This document shows positions 4,932 through 6,010 of a DNA stretch of 6,010 bases, one piece after another. The DNA lies in NCBI GenBank assembly GCA_018610125.1, contig JAHEOI010000060.1, positions 1 to 6,010 of the forward strand. The letters are read 5' to 3'. The DNA is from Verrucomicrobiota bacterium (lineage in GTDB: Bacteria; Verrucomicrobiota; Verrucomicrobiia; Limisphaerales; JAHEOI01). The position numbers and the translations under genes are program-made. The notes below the pieces were generated by a model. That model saw nothing but the letters and a program-made list of their open reading frames with translations. It made no database searches and was not told where the DNA came from. Position 1 is the stretch's first letter. Each line of letters starts with the position of its first letter.

Positions 4932-5501
4932 ATGGTGAAAACGATCCAATGGGTAAGCGTGGGGAGGGGTAAAATCGGGACCCTTTTTGACAAGCGACAG
5001 CTTTTCGCGTGGGTTGGAGCATGGATCGCACGAAAGATTTGCCGGTTGCTGATGTGGGTGCTGCTAACCTGTCCGTTGTTCGGAGACGGTTTGGCTGGCG
5101 AGAGTGAGCGGGCGGATCGTCTGCGTGTGATGACTTACAACATCCACCATGCGGAAGGGATCGATGGTCGGCTCGATGTGAAGCGGATTGTAGATCTCAT
5201 TTGTCGTCATGGCGCGGACATTGTGGCGTTGCAGGAGGTGGATCGCGGTACCGAACGGGTTGGGCAGAGGGATTTGTTGGCGGAGCTGAGCGAGGCGACC
5301 GGGCTTCACAAGGCATTTGCCAAGACCCTGGATTATCAGGGTGGCGATTACGGCATTGGAATCCTTTCGCGATTCCGGATCCTCGAGGAGAGGGAAACCT
5401 TTTTTGAAAGGGAGTGGTTAGGGGTCAGAGATGACTATTGGAGTTTCCTTCCCTTTACTCCAATAGTCATCTCTGACCCCTGTGACGAAAGCAATAAATA
5501 G
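4932..5501 (+). CDS. Endonuclease/exonuclease/phosphatase (EEP) family protein, truncated by a REP hairpin
   Basis: The 189-residue frame begins with an ATG preceded by AAGGG at 6 bases. A long basic leader and hydrophobic segment (about residues 36-50, ICRLLMWVLLTCPLF) suggest a signal peptide or membrane anchor. The EEP core follows: RVMTYNIHHAEG (65-76, metal-associated Asn70), ADIVALQEVDRG (95-106, catalytic metal-binding Glu102) and GGDYGIGILSRFRI (137-150). Family members are metal-dependent phosphodiesterases acting on nucleic acids, lipids or other phosphates and normally run about 250 residues past the start of the fold. Here the native sequence stops at residue 163; codons 164-189 come from the REP hairpin and its flank (GVRDDYW...PIVISDP). 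The later motifs (NTHL, GDFN, SDH) with their catalytic His and Asp are therefore missing. The product is probably inactive. The stop overlaps the next gene's leader, 1 base before its ATG. Confidence 0.85.
   Translation: MVKTIQWVSVGRGKIGTLFDKRQLFAWVGAWIARKICRLLMWVLLTCPLFGDGLAGESERADRLRVMTYNIHHAEGIDGRLDVKRIVDLICRHGADIVALQEVDRGTERVGQRDLLAELSEATGLHKAFAKTLDYQGGDYGIGILSRFRILEERETFFEREWLGVRDDYWSFLPFTPIVISDPCDESNK
5421..5480. repeat. REP-like hairpin, copy 5 (perfect), inside the EEP gene
   Basis: The 24-base arms at 5421-5444 and 5457-5480 are perfect inverted copies (left begins GGGGTCAGAGATGACTATTG), with a 12-base pyrimidine loop TTCCTTCCCTTT. Perfect pairing suggests a recent or actively maintained copy. 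It enters the EEP reading frame exactly at codon 164 and is read through without a stop. No target duplication is obvious at the flanks (GTGGTTA on the left, TGTGACG on the right). Confidence 0.95.
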
Positions 5502-5502
5502 G

Positions 5503-6010
5503 ATGGATACGATGTTGGAAGGATATTGTCGGGAGACGAAGGTCGGCGTTCTGGATCGGGTTGGCTCCATGGGAGTGCTCTCTGTGTGGATCTTGGTGCT
5601 TGGCTTGGCGGTCGGGAGCGTGGATGCGGCAAGCCGGTCAGATACGGCGGGGGGTGCCGGTGAAACTGTATGGAGCTCGGCTTTTGGAATCGGCGAGCCG
5701 GTCCCGGTGCCGACAAAGGGTGTTAAGGATCCGGCGGTCGCCAGAGGCGATGAGGGATATCTGGTCGTTTGGTCGGAGAGTCGTGGTGCGTCGGACCGCA
5801 TCTTTGCGGCCCGTATTCGCTTCGACGGGAAGATCCTCGATCCGTCCGGGTTTAAGATCACGAGTGATGGCTCTGGGCGATGGCAGAGGAATGTATCTGT
5901 CGCAGCCCGAGGCGACCGGTTCCTGGTTGTCTGGGAAGAGTACCACAATGAGACCGCGCGTGATATTTATGGCGCCCGAGTCGACTGGGATGGCGAGGTG
6001 CCGGACCCGG
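5503..6010 (+). CDS. Exported repeat (propeller-like) protein, N-terminal 169 residues
   Basis: The frame is open from ATG 5503 to the window edge. In-frame alternatives are ATG 5512, which has AGGATGG just upstream, and ATG 5569, which would put the signal peptide at the very N-terminus (MGVLSVWILVLGLAVGSVDA, cleavage near VDA). The mature part shows two copies of a roughly 53-residue repeat. The first runs from about 76-119: DPAVARGDEGYLVVWSES, then IFAARIRFDGKILDPSGF. The second runs from about 130: NVSVAARGDRFLVVWEEY, then DIYGARVDWDGEVPDP. Such 'LVVWxE...I(Y/F)(G/A)AR(V/I)D-x-DG' tandems occur in large secreted or surface proteins and are expected to form beta-propeller blades. The function is unknown. 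The start lies 1 base after the stop of the truncated EEP frame (TAG-G-ATG), so read-through translation of the REP tail might couple the two. More repeats are expected past the edge. Confidence 0.82.
   Translation, partial: MDTMLEGYCRETKVGVLDRVGSMGVLSVWILVLGLAVGSVDAASRSDTAGGAGETVWSSAFGIGEPVPVPTKGVKDPAVARGDEGYLVVWSESRGASDRIFAARIRFDGKILDPSGFKITSDGSGRWQRNVSVAARGDRFLVVWEEYHNETARDIYGARVDWDGEVPDP

Noticed and set aside
4702..5031. Open frames on both strands of the EEP leader (plus 4702-4938; minus 5031-4747)
   Set aside because: Neither resembles a known family. The plus one starts inside the REP arm and overlaps the EEP start; the minus one is antisense to the EEP N-terminus.
5418..5948. 176-residue minus-strand frame at the right end
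   Set aside because: It is the shadow of the exported repeat protein and of the palindromic REP, which is open in several frames on both strands.

Overview
The window looks like chromosomal DNA of a free-living Gram-negative-type bacterium from an environmental lineage. Evidence is moderate-to-high GC, several exported proteins, and at least three unrelated families of palindromic intergenic repeats. A HEAT-repeat protein of the 'YRGKPVRAW' kind, a hydroxypyruvate-isomerase remnant and GTAACGCAG / TTAACC...GATTAC repeats would fit Verrucomicrobiota/Nitrospirota-like genomes. That is only an impression; the phylum cannot be fixed from this sequence.

Layout. 1-642 (minus): 5' two thirds or less of a TraB/PrgY-family protein, running off the left edge. 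752-811: a REP-like hairpin. 919-1648 (minus): a compact two-gene unit, crcB (fluoride channel) followed by a DUF190 gene. 1901-2152: a 252-bp element bounded by perfect 21-bp inverted copies of the same REP sequence. 2160-2564 (minus): a membrane-anchored HEAT-repeat protein whose real start is probably 61 bases upstream, behind a strong ribosome-binding site but separated by a one-base frameshift. 2697-2792: a cluster of three 18-bp palindromes. 2978-3766: a graveyard with the C-terminal end of a hydroxypyruvate isomerase (plus), the N-terminal end of a response regulator (minus) and an HTH transposase-like fragment with an amber codon (minus). 3806-4025: a 220-bp MITE-like long hairpin. 4054-4305 (minus): a small exported protein of unknown function. 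4399-4689 (minus): a reading frame beheaded by a solo REP arm at 4691. 4932-5501 (plus): an endonuclease/exonuclease/phosphatase (EEP) protein cut short by a perfect REP hairpin. 5503-6010 (plus): the start of an exported protein with 'FLVVWEE...DIYGARVD' repeats, running off the right edge.

The only clear functional partnership is crcB-DUF190, likely fluoride export. The dominant theme is repeat activity: one REP family (consensus beginning GGGGTCAGAGATGACTATTG) occurs at four places as a simple hairpin, a composite and a solo arm. In two of them it coincides with truncation of a coding sequence. No transposase able to move it is encoded here, so it would have to be mobilised in trans (inference: a RAYT/TnpA-REP enzyme elsewhere). 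I did not find a convincing new multi-gene system. The best leads are the REP family and its effects on genes, the composite element, and the frameshift in the HEAT gene.
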